From Desulfuromonadaceae bacterium (GTDB taxonomy: Bacteria; Desulfobacterota; Desulfuromonadia; Desulfuromonadales; Geopsychrobacteraceae): a stretch of DNA of 5,797 nt. The notes below the pieces were generated by a model. That model did no database searches and was not told the DNA's origin. It saw nothing but the letters and a program-made list of their open reading frames with translations. The position numbers and the translations under genes are program-made. How positions within the stretch are numbered: the stretch's first letter is position 1; each line of letters opens with the position of its first letter. The stretch covers positions 1 to 5,797 of the forward strand of contig JADGED010000160.1 of NCBI GenBank assembly GCA_016744555.1, written 5' to 3'. Shown here in pieces: positions 5,053 to 5,797 of this stretch.

Positions 5053-5797
5053 ATGAAAAAGTTATCCGATTTATTTTTACAGCTATTTCTCACCATGGCT
5101 GCACTCTCACTGTCCCATCAACTGCTGTCCCAATTTGCTGACATTACGCTGTTAACGTGGCCACAAAACTTTCTCTGGCTGCTATGTATTGTTCTCGCTA
5201 GCGTGATTTATTTAGGACTAAGCTTCAACAGGCACCTGCCGAAAAAGGTGTTATTTCCAATTTTTCTTTGGCTGGCATGGAGCTTACTTAACTACTGGCC
5301 ACTTGCTGCTAGCGACAATACCCTTTTATCTATTGCAGTAGGACAATTGCTATTAGCTATAGCTATGTTCAAGCGGAATCGCAGCCTTAAGAATAAAAAA
5401 TTGGCCGAAAATACCGCAGAAAAAGAACCATCTTTCAGTAGGGGAAATTTAATCCTTTTTATTCTAATAAGCATTCCCCTTGTCCCTTTCTGGCTACTTT
5501 TATGTAGCTACTCTTTTGGCACTAACCTCATAAGCACTGCCACCGCAGGGTTTGTCCAACTAAAACCTAACGGTCTATACATGACGGAACGAGTCTATCT
5601 GCATGACCATAAACAAGTTCGATTAGCGGGGATGATCCATTTAGGTCAAGAAGATTTTTATACTGATCTAAATGCATCTATTCCCAAACATCGAACTATT
5701 ATTTTAGCCGAAGGTGTTAGCGATAACGATGGGCTACTAAAAACACGCTTCAGCTACGGAAAAATTGCAGATCTACTTGGCCTCGCCTCACAAGAGG
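5053..5797 (+). CDS. Multi-pass membrane protein with TraB/GumN-like domain (partial, C-terminus off window)
   Basis: This open frame starts at ATG 5053 and runs without a stop past the window end, giving 248 residues of a longer protein. AGGAG lies 4 bp before the start. The N-terminal part is very hydrophobic, with probable membrane helices near residues 7-26, 38-57, 65-84, 90-106 and 131-151. A charged linker rich in K and E sits at 107-130, between the fourth and fifth helices. After residue 170 the chain becomes soluble: ERVYLHDHKQVRLAGMIHLGQEDFY at about 179-203, then IILAEGVSDNDGLL at 216-229 and YGKIADLLGL at 235-244. The GMIHLG plus AEGV pair resembles the G-x-x-H and LE motifs that open TraB/PrgY/GumN and related TIKI-like domains, which are putative metalloproteases or esterases. 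H196 and E220 would be the candidate functional residues. Family placement is moderate and rests on about 70 visible residues; catalysis is not established. Confidence 0.7.
   Translation, partial: MKKLSDLFLQLFLTMAALSLSHQLLSQFADITLLTWPQNFLWLLCIVLASVIYLGLSFNRHLPKKVLFPIFLWLAWSLLNYWPLAASDNTLLSIAVGQLLLAIAMFKRNRSLKNKKLAENTAEKEPSFSRGNLILFILISIPLVPFWLLLCSYSFGTNLISTATAGFVQLKPNGLYMTERVYLHDHKQVRLAGMIHLGQEDFYTDLNASIPKHRTIILAEGVSDNDGLLKTRFSYGKIADLLGLASQE

Noticed and set aside
5292..5474. Minus-strand frame of 60 codons
   Set aside because: It is antisense to the membrane-protein gene, has no ribosome site and no recognisable product.

Overview
The window reads as bacterial chromosomal DNA of moderate to low GC with compact genes, clear Shine-Dalgarno sites and ordinary housekeeping or stress families. 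The mix is a TcdA-like E1 enzyme, a YjjV-like TatD hydrolase, an AcuI/YhdH reductase with a divergent HxlR regulator, a DUF4019 secreted protein, a class I methyltransferase, and a stand-alone heterodisulfide-reductase-like Fe-S protein. This suggests a Gram-negative organism of the Pseudomonadota/Desulfobacterota type with anaerobic capability. That assignment is inference; there is no rRNA or phylogenetic marker to settle it. No tRNA, rRNA, CRISPR array or intact mobile element was seen.

Layout, left to right. On the minus strand, a YjjV/TatD-like hydrolase (403-1149) is followed 12 bp later by a tcdA-like gene (10-390). The tcdA-like protein matches its family only to about residue 114 of a normal 250-270 and then ends in an unrelated 12-residue tail, so the gene looks broken at the left edge. 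Next is a divergent pair: an AcuI-type acryloyl-CoA/quinone-like reductase (minus, 1322-2323) and an HxlR regulator (plus, 2461-2805). Their 137-bp spacer holds a TAC/GTA-rich palindrome that is a likely operator. A bidirectional terminator (2812-2834) separates hxlR from a DUF4019 secreted protein (minus, 2868-3287). Upstream of that are a SAM methyltransferase (minus, 3396-4019) and a two-CCG-domain Fe-S protein (minus, 4139-4792). A 260-bp divergent promoter region then leads to a plus-strand gene (5053 to beyond the window end) for a multi-pass membrane protein whose soluble part carries a TraB/GumN-like motif.

Functionally, the clearest unit is the HxlR-AcuI pair. A regulator with an N-terminal and a C-terminal cysteine faces an NADPH-dependent medium-chain reductase, the arrangement expected of an electrophile or redox-responsive detoxification switch. 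The other genes appear to be separate short transcription units, not one pathway. The less described items are the solitary HdrB-like protein and the membrane-anchored TraB-like protein that share a promoter region, and the abrupt loss of tcdA homology at the left edge. I do not see proof of a wholly new system.
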